DNA from: Hybos culiciformis | Lineage: Eukaryota > Arthropoda > Insecta > Diptera > Hybotidae | Assembly: GCA_964007475.1 (NCBI GenBank) | Contig: OZ023275.1 | Coordinates: 17,339,829-17,403,828, forward strand | Reading direction: 5' to 3' | DNA: 64,000 nt | Part shown: positions 39,531 through 51,700 of the stretch, in pieces | Layout of the letters: each line of letters opens with the position of its first letter | How positions within the stretch are numbered: the first letter of the stretch is position 1 | Program-made: the position numbers and the translations under genes | The notes under the pieces: model-generated | The model's database searches: none | What the model was told of the DNA's origin: nothing | Seen by the model: only the letters and a program-made list of their open reading frames with translations

Positions 39531-42500
39531 AAAACTATGATTAGCTATGTGTATAATCAATTCAAATAAAACAACCTTATCCTTTGGAATTTTTAGCTAG
39601 AATTCCAAAAGTCTTATTCATACAAATAAGACAAGTGAAAACTTAAATAATGATTGTGCTTTATTTTTATCAGCAGCGTACACACGTAATGAATGACATA
39701 TAAATATTTTTCAATATTCTTTTTCGTATAATATTTTTTTTTATCATTTCGAATTGAAAATAACAATTATTATTATGAATGATTTATTTGAAAAAAAGAG
39801 CTAGTGCCATATTATATATGTTTTTTAATAGCAATTACTGTTTTTTTTTTCTGCTCTTTAGAAAATTTTTGAGTGTCCTTTCATCCTTTCAGGCAATCCT
39901 TTTACGAAGAACGAAATCATTAACCTTGAATTTGTAAAGACAAGACAAATTAATACTTTACATAAATTATTATAAGCGTCTAGAATTGAAGGTTTTTTTC
40001 TCTTAAATTTATAATATTATGCAAATCAGAACTTATTTACATTGTATAAGTATAAATTTGTTATACTTGAACATTTCTAGGCATCATATTGAAGGTTCAT
40101 TATAGAGAAAAAAAATATTCTAAGTACTATCAATTTTACAGTATTTCTTAAGATTTTTCATCTCACAATAATAAAGTTTTCTTTTATTTTTAATTAATAT
40201 TTAAGAAATTAAATTTTTATGAATGAAATTTTATAATTTTAATAAAACAAAATTATACAACACTTCTAAGCTTATACCTATTATTAGTTAGTAAAATATA
40301 AATTTTAATTCTTTTCCCAATTTTCCATATAAGTTTAAAGAGATAAAATTTTTAAGATATTCAACCATATGTACATATATATGAATGTTATTTTAATAAT
40401 ATTATAGACAATCTATAATTAGAAAAATAAGAAATGATCAAATCGCATGAAAAACTTTATCTATTACAAATTGTGCACGCCAACCAACTGTATTTTATAC
40501 GTACGTGCAGTTCTTAATAAAGTAAGGTCAAGGAAAATAATATAAATATGCGTCACGATTTCTTCATGAAAGAAAAATTTTTAATAATAATAAAAAAAAA
40601 ATACCAAAAATAAAAATAATGATAAAGGAAAACATTTTTCTCAAAAATAAGACCATCACACAATCGTTCTATAGTTTCTGTATAATAGTTTAAATTTTTT
40701 TTTAAATTTTTGGTTAATTTTTGTGTATATTATAATTTTGCTACACTACTTTATATACTGCTTTATATACAATGTATAAAAAATTTTTAATAACATAACA
40801 TTTTTAGACTGTTAAAGATAAGATAACAAATTATAAGGTAAGCATATGTATAAAGCTAATATTGTGATGTCAAATATGTTGATTTTTTGATATAGAAACA
40901 AAACTGCAGTATAAATGAGTAAATATATAGTTATGTTTATATCTTGATATCAGTTCATATATAAAATATATTATAGATACTTTGTATTTATGTAAAATGA
41001 AAATGGAAAATTTCTGCGGCACATATATATCATTTATGTAGGTAGTATAATTACGTATATGAGTCACATGTTTTCGAGAAAGAATTAAAAAAGAAAATTT
41101 ATGTTTAAAATTTTTTTTTCACAATTTCAGTGAATCTAAAAAAAAATTCGTAGACTTTTTTTTTTTGAATGTGCGTATAAATTTTCCGATAATATCTCAA
41201 CTTATCTGGAATTATTTGAATTAAAATTAATTAAACCATTTCACAACTCTCAATTGAAGAATAATATTATTATTTATACATTAAATTGTTTAATTTATAT
41301 TGGTTTTTAAATGATTAATTAACAGAAAAATAATGTTTTAGTAAAGTTGAAATATCACTTTTTACCATCATCGTAACCTAATAATAATGACATAATGAAC
41401 TGATAATGACATAATAAATATATCTCATATAGATAGCCAATAAATTTAATTTGTTCATTTTAAGGTGTAGCATTAAAAATGTAATGATGTTATAAATTTT
41501 TTTTTTCTTAATGTAATATGTAGACAATGCAGTAACTTCAAAACTGTAAGACGTCACTGTATTATATCGTAATATATATAACACATTAGTAATTCGTAGG
41601 AATATTTAATTTTGATTCATTTTTATATAAAATGAATGAAAAAAAAAAAACAATGTAAATAGAAACAATCAATAAGTTTTTATGTATGAAAACTTCAATG
41701 ACCTTCAACTTCAAAAATAAAAAATATTAAATAATGAAAATGAAAACAAAAAACATAAAAAAAATAATAATACATATTTTTGTTTATTTTTTATTTAGTT
41801 AAATTTTGTACAAAAACAAAAAAGATCTACCACAACTAGCCTTGTTTGTACATTGTGAAGGTAAGGTATATTATATATAATTAAAAATTTCTATCATTTA
41901 TGTTTATGTATTTTGTGGAATAAAAATTTAGAACGTTGATTACGAAAAATATGAATTTTATTTTCTTTTAATTACACTGGAAATTTTTTTTTTTTTTTGT
42001 GCCTAAAATTTTGAATATTTTTAACCGCATCATAGATAATTTTAAATATAGCGTTTCCAGAACAATTCACTGGTTCTTCTTCACATACAGAAGTGAAACA
42101 AGATTGGTTAAATAATGGTTTAAATGTGAGAATGCGTATCCGGTTAAGAAAATATTTATCAGGAATTTAATTTGTTAATTAAACATAAAAAACGATAATG
42201 TTATGTGTGAAAAATGCGACAATGTACACTAAATGTATGTATTTCAATTATACATTTTTAAATTTTAAAAAATATTGAATAATATAATTTAACAAAAAAA
42301 TTTGATTACAAAAATTTTGTATTAAATTATAAACTTCCTCATTAATGAAATTATTTATAAAAAAAAAAAAAAAACAAAGCTGAACAAAGTAAATAAACTT
42401 TAATGAAATCAACCTTCACATTAGTAATTATATTTTATATGACAAATAAAACTGTAATAACCACAACAAATTAATTATAAAATCAAGCTTTTAATAATTA

Positions 42501-43104
42501 TTCTGTCTCTAGCAAAGGGAAAGGATCATCAAAAAATAACATAAACGTATTCGTATTATCATTTATTATATACATAATTGTAGCAGAAGATTCAAAGATA
42601 AATAGTCATAATCGTATAGGACAGGCGGTACAGTAGATTATTTTTTTTAATCGGGTCGACGACTGAACTATTCAATATATTACGCATTATTATTTTTTAA
42701 TAGATACTTAGTACTTATACCCAAAAAATTCACATATAAATATATATATTGTACACATTAATAAATTTGCGTAAGAATACGATTTGCTCTTAACGAAACA
42801 AAAAATTGGAAAAAAATCTTAGAGTTAGTAAAAAACGCAGCAATATACATGTTTGTTGAACACAGTGTTAATTTATTTATAACATGAGCCTTATAAATAG
42901 ATATAAATAGATATTATGTGCGTACACTATGGAAAAACTGAATTTTGCTATACAATATTTTTCAAATCATTTATTAAATTTTTGCAAAAATTGTAAGGAT
43001 GATATCAGTTTGGCTATTTCAATATTTTTAAAGTTGCACCTGTACTATAATATGTATTTCTCTCTTATTAAAAAACTACATAATATTAAAACTATATTTC
43101 TTAC

Positions 43105-43841
43105 CTTGTACTTCGAATTAAAATACTGCTAAGGGAACGTTCTAATAAAGGAATATCATTATTTTCTAATTTAAGCAAATAATCTTCAGATCTCGATAAT
43201 CTTCGTGTTCGTTTTAAATCTCGTTGCATTATTTGCTTCTTGGTAAATGTAATTTCGTTTGTGTCCAGATTTTCTTCACTAATTTTAATGTGATGATGAG
43301 GACTGGTTTTCATACAATTTATTATCTTATCTTCATTTCCACTACTCTCACTATGCCTCTCGCCACAACTGCTTTCTGAGCTGCTTGTGGCCGTAGTAGA
43401 AGTAGGTCCACTACTACAGCTAGAGTCATCTTTAATTCTTTTGCTGCTACGTCTTAGTAATGTATTAAAGCTCTGTCTGATAAATGATTCGCGTTTAAAT
43501 AAATTCGGAGATTTAGTCTTTTTTGATTCATTTGATTCGCTTATTGTAACTGGGGTTGAACGAGGTCTATCTGCATTGTAATTCAAATTATTATTTTCCT
43601 TTGACTCATTGATTTTGTTTTTTTTTTTATTTTGAGGCTGCAATTGTCCTATAGCTTCCATTAAGCTGTATGATTTAAAAAAGTTAAATTTTATTTTACG
43701 TTGCGGTGAGTTTTTTCGTGAATTTTGTTGATTCAGGGATTCTGATAGAATACTATCTTTTCTCAGTACAACAAAATCTTCAACGTCATCTGTGCTAGTT
43801 GAATTTTCCAAATCCTTTTGTTCATTATTTGGTAATATCAT
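43105..43841 (-). CDS. Large alternative first coding exon (245 codons) of the minus-strand gene
   Basis: The longest real ORF in the window. It begins at ATG 43841 and ends at a strong donor, TACAAG/GTAAG, leaving AG; that phase fits the exon at 25407. The protein is polar and probably disordered. It has an acidic N-terminus (DDVEDFVVLRKDS), a basic middle with KFNFFKSYSLMEAIGQLQ, a Ser/Thr-rich run (SCSSGPTSTTATSSSESS), and a C-terminal part with KRTRRLSRSEDYLLKLE and ERSLSSILIRS. RRLS and ERSLS fit basophilic kinase or 14-3-3 sites. I favour a first exon because the bases before the ATG are A-rich, with no pyrimidine tract, and promoter-like motifs lie 200-320 bases upstream. Plus-strand ORFs here are shadows. 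No family was recognised. Confidence 0.85.
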
Positions 43842-44044
43842 TTTTAAGCTTTAAATTTTAGTATTTTTTTGATTTTTAATTTTAAATTATAAAATTTATG
43901 AGGCGCCATTGATATAAACACCCTTTTCAATGTCCAAGAAATTCAATTTTACAATTTTTTATCATTATTTTACTATTATTTATAGTTATTATTAAAAATG
44001 TTGATTAATTTCACTATTTCACTGTTTTGTTTAAAAACTTATTT

Positions 44045-44057
44045 CCAATGGGATTGG
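44045..44057 (-). promoter_or_regulatory. Palindromic CCAAT box pair upstream of the 43.8-kb first exon
   Basis: CCAATGGGATTGG reads as a CCAAT box on both strands, about 205-215 bases before the ATG at 43841. On the minus strand it is followed within ~25-30 bases by AACAGTGAAATAG, a plausible initiator. NF-Y-type binding and promoter use are inferred. Confidence 0.4.
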
Positions 44058-44145
44058 TTATAATGGACTATGCCTAATATTATATTTAATATCTAATTTT
44101 TATCTATAAATAAACACAATTTTATCATTATTTATAAAGAACAGC

Positions 44146-44157
44146 GCGCCATCTATT
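44146..44157. promoter_or_regulatory. GCGCCATCTATT, CTCF-core-like motif
   Basis: GCGCCATCTA matches the core of the arthropod CTCF site on one strand, in otherwise AT-rich DNA about 300 bases upstream of the alternative first exon. It may mark an insulator or promoter-proximal element. A single motif match is weak evidence. Confidence 0.25.
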
Positions 44158-44199
44158 AATTTATTTTTTATTTTTATTTTTAATAATACTATTGAATTA

Positions 44200-46277
44200 T
44201 ATTATTTTGATTAAAAAAATTTTAACGATTTTTATCAATAAAAATTATACACGTACTTGCATTCAATTTGAAATCTAATTCAAAACTGTGAATGGAATTT
44301 CAAATAAAATAATGTTAAAACTTATTTAATGAAAAACAAAAAAAAAATAAAAATACTGATAGTTGGAAAATTGTCTCAAATTACAAATTAAACCTGAATT
44401 TCTTAAAGTTACTTAATCAAATATAATATTTATTACAATAATAATAAATAATATATATAATAATTTTGCTGTATAAAGTTTGAATATTTTCCATTAGACA
44501 ACATTTTATGATAAGCTTTCGGTTAGTTTTAGATTTTTTTTTTAACAAAATAATAATAACGCGAAAAATATTACTTTTGAAGTTAAAAAAAAAAAAATAA
44601 ATAAAAATTATTTCTTTATTTATTTTAATTATATGCCTTGAATTAAAGCGCGTTGTTGATAAAACTGTAGACACCATATAATAAAATACTAATAAGATAA
44701 TATTAAAAGAGAGTTATGTGTATATGAATTAAAAGAAAAGGTGGTTTCAAAAATATATATTTTTTTTTAATTAATTACATTTATTATCTCAATGTGGAAA
44801 GTACATTATTTATGAAATTCATAACAAAATTTTCCATAACCTTTTCATATAAGGGACAGAAAATTTTGATATTTTATACACATATATTTTTTAAAGTACA
44901 GAAAACAGACATTCTATTTAAATAAAATATACATTTTAAATAAAATATAAATAAATTATTTCAATCGTTTTGTAATAAAATTTGAGATATTTTATTCGTA
45001 TAAAATTCAATGTGCACAAATTTAACTTAAAAATGTGACAAAAAATCTTCGAATAAAAAAATCGCATCAATCTAAATAATAAGGTTAAAATATTATCAAT
45101 AAAATAGTATTTAATTACTGAAAACTGATATTATATAACTTTTGTATATATATATATTTTGCATCTGTATAGGTGTTGTTTACATACCTTTGTAAATATA
45201 TACATGTACCAGTATTTTAAAGCATACCTTCTTTAAGAAAATAAATAATAGAAAATATCTAACTTTCAAATTTCAAGGAATGAATGGGTCAGTATTACAA
45301 AAAATTCTTTGACAGTAACTTGATATTTTTTGTAAGGTTGGCTATACAAAAAAAAAGCTATATCTATATTCTTTTCTTATAAGTATAGTATTTAATAGAA
45401 TGCTATGAACTGAAATGCAAGGTTGAAACACAAATTTATTGCTTCTTAGTTAAAATGTTTTTAATGTAGCTTCCGTGCTTGAAATCACAAATTTTGGAGG
45501 TAACCTTAATAAATGAGTTAAAATGATCTTTGAAATACTAGCTTTTTTTTTTAATCTAATTCAATAAATCAAATATTATTTTTTAATTTTATTTTTTTTT
45601 TAAATTATTGAACATAATAATGATAAATCCTTTATTTGTTCAGGTGTTTATTCGTCATATCAAGTTTTCATAATGTTTATTTTTACCCATATAAACATTA
45701 TATTAGATACCTAATATGTACATGTATATAAGTGAGTAAAATTAAGTAATCTCTTCTTTAATTTGAGATTAATTTTTTTTCCGCAATATTAAATTATTAA
45801 ATTAAAAACATTAATTCTCTCAATTTCTTAAGTCATAATACAAACACATTTATATTGATTTAATGTAAATTATATGTGATAATGACGTCGTCATAATTCA
45901 AATTGTAATTAAATTTAACTTATTAAATGAAATGAACTTTAATCTATCTTTAAATTTTTTAACAATATTTATTTTAAATTAATCGGATTTTAAAGTGTTT
46001 GTTAGAGATTTGTGTACACTGAAAAAACAGATAGATGCGGCACATATGTATATAGGTCAAATCAAACTAGTGAATGACGTTATCAAAATTTTCTATTTGT
46101 CCATAGCAAAGAAAAATAGCTAATAGTTTGAATTTTTAATATCTGTTCATACGATGTCATAAAAATTTCAGAAAAAAAAAGAAGGAAAAATAAGAATTTT
46201 CGAGTAGCAAATTTTGCTACAATTCATTTGCTATATGTATATATTTTTGAAAGGATTATTATGTATTTATTAATAAA
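44200..46277 (-). other. AT-rich stretch upstream of the 43.8-kb exon, no gene seen
   Basis: Intron sequence of the longer isoform. ORFs here are low-complexity. No repeat pair was noticed. Confidence 0.5.
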
Positions 46278-46664
46278 CAGTGCTGTGAAACCGAACTTGA
46301 ACAGGAAACCAAGAACTGCGGAACCCTCTGTACTTTTAAAAACAGAAACTGGTACAAGAACCAGAATAAACTATTTAAGGTTCTAGGTTCTTTATACAAA
46401 AAAAAAAAAATCTTAATTAAAAAAACTAACTCCATCTAATGCCTTGTTTAATATTAATATTTTAATGAAAATGAATTTGATTTCTATTTTTGTTCTTTAC
46501 TTTTTATTTTGTTTTGCTTAATAACAAGTTTGCTTTCATATTTAATTTTTTTTAAAGCAGAGCTTAGAATGGAACCGGAAACGAAATGAAAAAAAAAATT
46601 TGTGGAACAGAACCAAAACCGAAACATTTAAAAAAAAACCATGACCATGGGTTTCACAGCTCTG
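46278..46664. mobile_element. 387-bp hAT MITE with perfect 8-bp target duplication
   Basis: The ends read CAGTGCTGTGAAACC and, inverted, CAGAGCTGTGAAACCC, the CAGNG start typical of hAT elements. The flanks are TTAATAAA on both sides (46270-46277 and 46665-46672), an exact 8-bp target duplication as hAT transposases make. The inside has scattered GGAACCGGAA and GGTTCTAGGTTC repeats and no transposase. The intact duplication and well-kept ends suggest a fairly recent insertion. Confidence 0.92.
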
Positions 46665-47309
46665 TTAATAAATGTAAGATTTTGAGCACATACTACCAGA
46701 AAATATTGCAGTTTTAGTTATAACTTTATAACTGGTTCTTATAGCTAATTTTCCAACGAGATTTATTTATTTTTTCAGTGTGTGTATGTCGAAAAAGCTA
46801 TTATAAATGTTAATAAAATTTAAATATTCAGCATTACAATTTTTTTTCTATATGTAATAAAATATAAAATCAATGATGTCAGAGAGATTAATTCAGAAAA
46901 CTTTTTATAATTAAAAGAGAAATTTTATATTACATCAGCTTATATGATTTTAAAGTTAAAAAATAAAATGCTAAAAATTTGAATAAAATTATTGTGGCCA
47001 AGGGGAATTTGTAAATTGATAAATAAAAAATTACCTTGAAAGAATTTTTTTTTCTTGTGATCGTAGGAATAAAAAGTTTTGTTTTATAATTGTAAGTTAT
47101 ATAATATAATAAATTAAATTCCTATCGTGAACATATACATATATATATAGGTTTTTTTATATCCCTTTTACATATTTAATTAATTTGAGGTCAGAATAAA
47201 TTGTAATTACATATAAATTCATTAGTTAATATTTTTTTACTCAACAAAATGCATAGATTAGTAAGTGAAATTATTTGTTTGTTGGGTAAACATATCTTAC
47301 TCTTGTAGA

Positions 47310-47486
47310 CTATGACGACGAGTCAAAATCATTATATACAAAATGTGATTCGAAGTCACATTCACACAATTCGAGGTCTTTATTTGCGATATAATTTGGT
47401 GTTCTTAAATGAATTATTTGTTGCTCCGTAGGCATAAGTTGCTTCCATTCTTCTACATCTATACTATACGCGCTCTTCTTATTCAT
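47310..47486 (-). CDS. Unidentified 58-residue ORF, coding-like
   Basis: A GC-richer island on the minus strand opens at ATG 47486 and runs to TAG. It starts MNKKSAYSIDVEEWKQLMPT, continues with EQQIIHLRTPNYIANKDLEL, and ends in an acidic tail with SHFVYNDFDSSS. The residue mix (Trp, Cys, Glu, Asp, Pro) is unlike the Phe/Ile/Lys/Asn-rich chance ORFs of this window. The frame also stays open for 12 codons before the ATG, so an acceptor (AATAAAG) just upstream could make it a terminal exon in phase 0. That phase does not fit the minus-strand gene around it. A separate small gene or a piece of a degraded one are both possible. No family was recognised. Confidence 0.45.
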   Translation of the reverse strand: MNKKSAYSIDVEEWKQLMPTEQQIIHLRTPNYIANKDLELCECDFESHFVYNDFDSSS

Positions 47487-48675
47487 GCTAGGCTTATAAA
47501 ATTCTTTTTCTGACTTTATTTATCTGAAAAAATCACATTTTTTTTCATGAAACTATTCTATTTTTTGATTCAAATACCTTTCGATATAAATACTTTTCAT
47601 TTTTTTAAAGATAAATTAAAACGTAGCCCTATATTAAAATACCATAGTGGTTTATCGAAAGAATATAAGCCATATATTCATTCAATTCTTCTTTATTATC
47701 TCAATACTGGGGCCATAAATTTTCAAAAATGTTATGAATTCCCTTTATAATAGTCAAAATGTTTTTTCTTAAAAATTCACATAGAATACATTTTTGATAT
47801 CGTATATAATTCCTTTCACAGCCCTACCCTATCCTGAATATAATGGCAATAATATGAATAAAACTGGCATTATATTCTTTATAATACAATAATATACACC
47901 TTAAAATAGCATATAATGTTATACAACATACAACATTATAAACAGTTTTTTTTTATAAATATATACCTATAAGTAAGTATTTATGTATTTTGTAATGTAG
48001 TAAACATAAAATGAAAACAAAACTAAAAATCAAATAAATTAAACAAAAAATATAAACCTATATATGTAGGTACTTGAGTTATGTATTATATGTATAAGTG
48101 GTATGTATGAAAAACCACAAATTTCTAACTTTTATCTTTTATTTATATATAATTATTTTTAATTGCGCAATTCACAATTTCGGTATAGGCGTGAAATAAT
48201 GGAAACAAAAATATTATAGATTTCAACCCTCAAAATTAAATTAAATTCATATAAAAACCGAGCATGTTATTCAACAATTAATTAATAAAAAATATTTTCA
48301 CAACATTATATGTATATTAATTAACAAAAAAATATTTTATTTCAATTTTGTGCTTCTTATTTTTCAAAATATTTATTGTATACATTACACAATATACACA
48401 ATAATGGTACTATGGCACTAGCAATAGTATGTATAGTATACCTTGGGAAAATTAATATGCAAAATTTTATTTGGATATAATATGTATTTTTTTTCTATTA
48501 TTTATAAATTTTTAAAAATATTGAAAAATTTTCTTATTTTCCACTTACTTAAATACACGCGTCTTTAGTTTCTAATTACAGTTTAGAATTTGTTTGTGGC
48601 AATTATAAATGAAATTACAAATTATTAATAAATTTAAGTATGTACAGCTATTTAGATTTTCAAATTAGATTTAGA

Positions 48676-48735
48676 AATGGGACAGGCAAAATGCTTAAAA
48701 AATGCTAGCAAAGCGAGCCGGGCCCACCTAGTCTT
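48676..48735. other. GC-rich tag in AT-rich DNA, transposon-end-like
   Basis: GGGACAGGCAAAATGC, then AAAGCGAGCCGGGCCCACC and TAGTC. Short strings of this kind (GCGAAGCCGGGC...CTAGT) are seen at the ends of degraded insect transposons. There is no coding content. Confidence 0.25.
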
Positions 48736-51700
48736 TAGTCATTATAAGTTTGTAAGTAGAAACACATGTGGTTAAGAGACACACATATTTCGTCGTATGT
48801 TGTAAAAATCAATTGTAAGTTATTATAAGTAAATTAAACTTAAAAAGTAAAAGTATTTTCAATTTTCTTTATTTTATTTAATTTTTCAAACTGTTCAGTT
48901 GTTCACAATGTACTATATAAGATATTTATTACGTGAAAAATCACACAATCGCTAAATCGACATATGTAGCGCATACACAAATACACAAAAAAACAAAAAC
49001 AAATTTATTTCTGAATCTTAAAAATAAAAAAAATTAAATTTAATCAAAAAATTCTGTTTTGCTAAATTTCGTCAAATAAATATTTCTATGACGTTTATTT
49101 CATATGTAGCATTGTCGGCATACAGTCCAATCATCTGAAATGCATTATATATCTTTGAAATGAATAAGCAATCAAATAAAATATAAATAAACATTATATA
49201 TTTATCCACATACATATAATATTTATACTACATTAATATTTCTTTCACTATTGTATGTATGTTTTTTAAATCAAACACGGTACTGTAAGTAAGTTTCACT
49301 ATTATATTAATTCTATATTAAGATAATTTTTAGGTCATCAATATAAACAAATATGTAAATACATAATATGTTTTATTAAGCAAGATGAAGAAAAAGGAAA
49401 AAAAAACTTTGTAGACTTTCGTTTGAATAATTCGAAAGTATTTCCTGAAGGCCTAGAGTTCTATATTCTTAATAAAAAAAAACTAAATTTTAACATTAAC
49501 CAATAGCAAAGATTCTCTTCTTACATAGTTTTAGAATTCCTAACTCAAACTTATAAATGAAAATAATTACCGATTATAAAACTATTTTGAATTTAAATTT
49601 TATTTTACTTGCAGAATTTTTGATCAAATAAATTTTCTTTTTATTCTCAAAATGAACTAAAAATAATTAATAAAAACATTCGATTTTATTTCTATTTTGG
49701 AAATATTTTTATTTTTATTATTTTTATCGACTCTCAGCTCAAATACAAATCGAGCAATTAAGTAAATATTGGAATTTTTTTACTCGATTTTATAAATAGA
49801 CTGCATAAATTTTTTAGTGTGGGCTTTGATCTTTCAAAATTTTGTTTATGTAAAAAAAATTAAAATATTTTTTTGTTTATTTATCTTAAATAACATATTT
49901 TTATAGGAAACAGAAATTTATAGATTTATCTTCTTTATTTTTTTAATAAATTTATGATTTTATTGAAAATAAACAAAAAAAAAAATAAATTAGCGCCAAA
50001 AATGATATTTTTGATTATACGTGTAGGTAACATATGTTTATTCTTGCATTTTACAATTTTTAAATTTATTTCTTTGAAACCTAAAAGATCTAACAAAAAT
50101 TTAACATCTTTTAAATTAAACAACATTTTGTAAAATAGAAGTATTAAATTTTGCAGAATTTTATCAAAATTTAAATTATAATTTTTTTTGTTCCAGATTC
50201 AAATGAAAATATTTGAATAATTACTACTTTTATTATCGTTATTCAATTATATGTATAGGTAGTAATGTGGTAATGTCAAATTTAAAAATTAAGTTTATGT
50301 CTTAGATAAATTTAACATCTTACTCAAACATAAAGTCGGAGCTTTTTCAATAATCTATATCAATTTTTTTGTAATAATCACTAATTAATTGATTAATATA
50401 ATAATACCTAACAATATAATTTAGCCTGTATTGTATAAATAAAAATTTCATTTTCTAAAACTAAAGAAATCAATAAACTTTTAACCAAATTGGATAAATG
50501 TTTCCAATCTAAATTGAATAGTATCATATCAAATAAATTTTTAATAAAATTGTTTCTCAATATATTTTTTTTTGTTTTTAATTTCTTTCTATAGATATTG
50601 CCGATGTACGGTTTGTATATCTACAGACTGCACACTATATAGTAGTATAATACATAAATATTGAAAGTTTTAATTTTTTTTACTAATAAAACTCTATATT
50701 TAGATATACATTAAATTGATCTGTATGTAAAACTTTGTCGGTCACTCACATCTAAAAACTTTTTATTAATACTTTTTTTTATTAACGATATTTAGCCTTA
50801 TTTTATAATATATACTGTTAGAGTCATAATTTTATTATAAGAATAGGGTAAAATTGGGTAATTTTTAACTTCTATTTTAAAATGAAAAATTATTGTAAAA
50901 TATTAAAAGTGTTTAGATCTAATATAATAATTAACAGAATAAAATAATATGTAAACTTAATATTGATAAAATTTGTTGAAGGAACGATATCAATCGTTGT
51001 ACTAAGTTCTTTTACTCAGTCATTATACATTAATTTGCGTGACGTTACATCATTGTTCATACACAATATCTAAAGATTATTATCTTGAAATTTGGAGTCG
51101 TTTTGAAAAATAAGTACCTACAATACTATATCATCGAAAAGAACACACAATTTTGTTTTTAAATATATCCGTCAAACTTGAGGTATCCGATAGTACATAA
51201 AAAAAAGTATATAAGAGTATTAAAATCGTACTTAGAGTGGTTTCAGAACTGTTTATTACTACCAATATTTTTATCCTTATAAAATAAAACCATTAAAAGT
51301 AATATTAAACTTAACAGCGATATTATGTAAATAAGTTATGAGTACATTTTTTGGACGTTTTTCAATTCGTCGTTACAGTGATGTTTCTGTACTCGTAAAT
51401 CTCGTAAATCTACAAAACTTTCACACAACTCTCTAATAATAATTTTTTTATTTTCATAGATTTAAAATTTATTTTTTTCATTATAGATTAGTTTTATTAT
51501 TTTATATTATTATTTTAAAATATTTAATATTATGTATTATATATTAAATTTTTGGAAAAAAAAAAACAAAATATTTATATGATGAAAGAAAATTACATAG
51601 TCAGGAGGTTTTGTAATTTTTAATCACAATTAAAATAAAAGCAGCAAACATTTTATTTATTTTTTGTTCTTATCATAGCTGCAAAATTATAATTTTTTAA

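Larger units (their letters stand above)
25408..43104 (-). other. Long intron (~17.7 kb) of the minus-strand gene with a central recursive splice site
   Basis: This interval separates the exons at 43105 and 25407. It carries the recursive splice site at 34086/34087 almost exactly halfway (about 9.0 kb from the upstream exon, 8.7 kb from the downstream exon). It also holds a LINE fragment, an RTE-like tail, two copies of a composite repeat, a relic transposase and possible plus-strand exons. The remaining bases are AT-rich and featureless to me. Confidence 0.65.

Noticed and set aside
43387..43581. Plus-strand ORF inside the 245-codon exon
   Set aside because: An antisense shadow of the real minus-strand exon.
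47547..47750. 67-codon plus-strand ORF next to the 58-codon minus-strand ORF
   Set aside because: It has no motif or signal; its C-terminal half is somewhat protein-like, but not enough to call.
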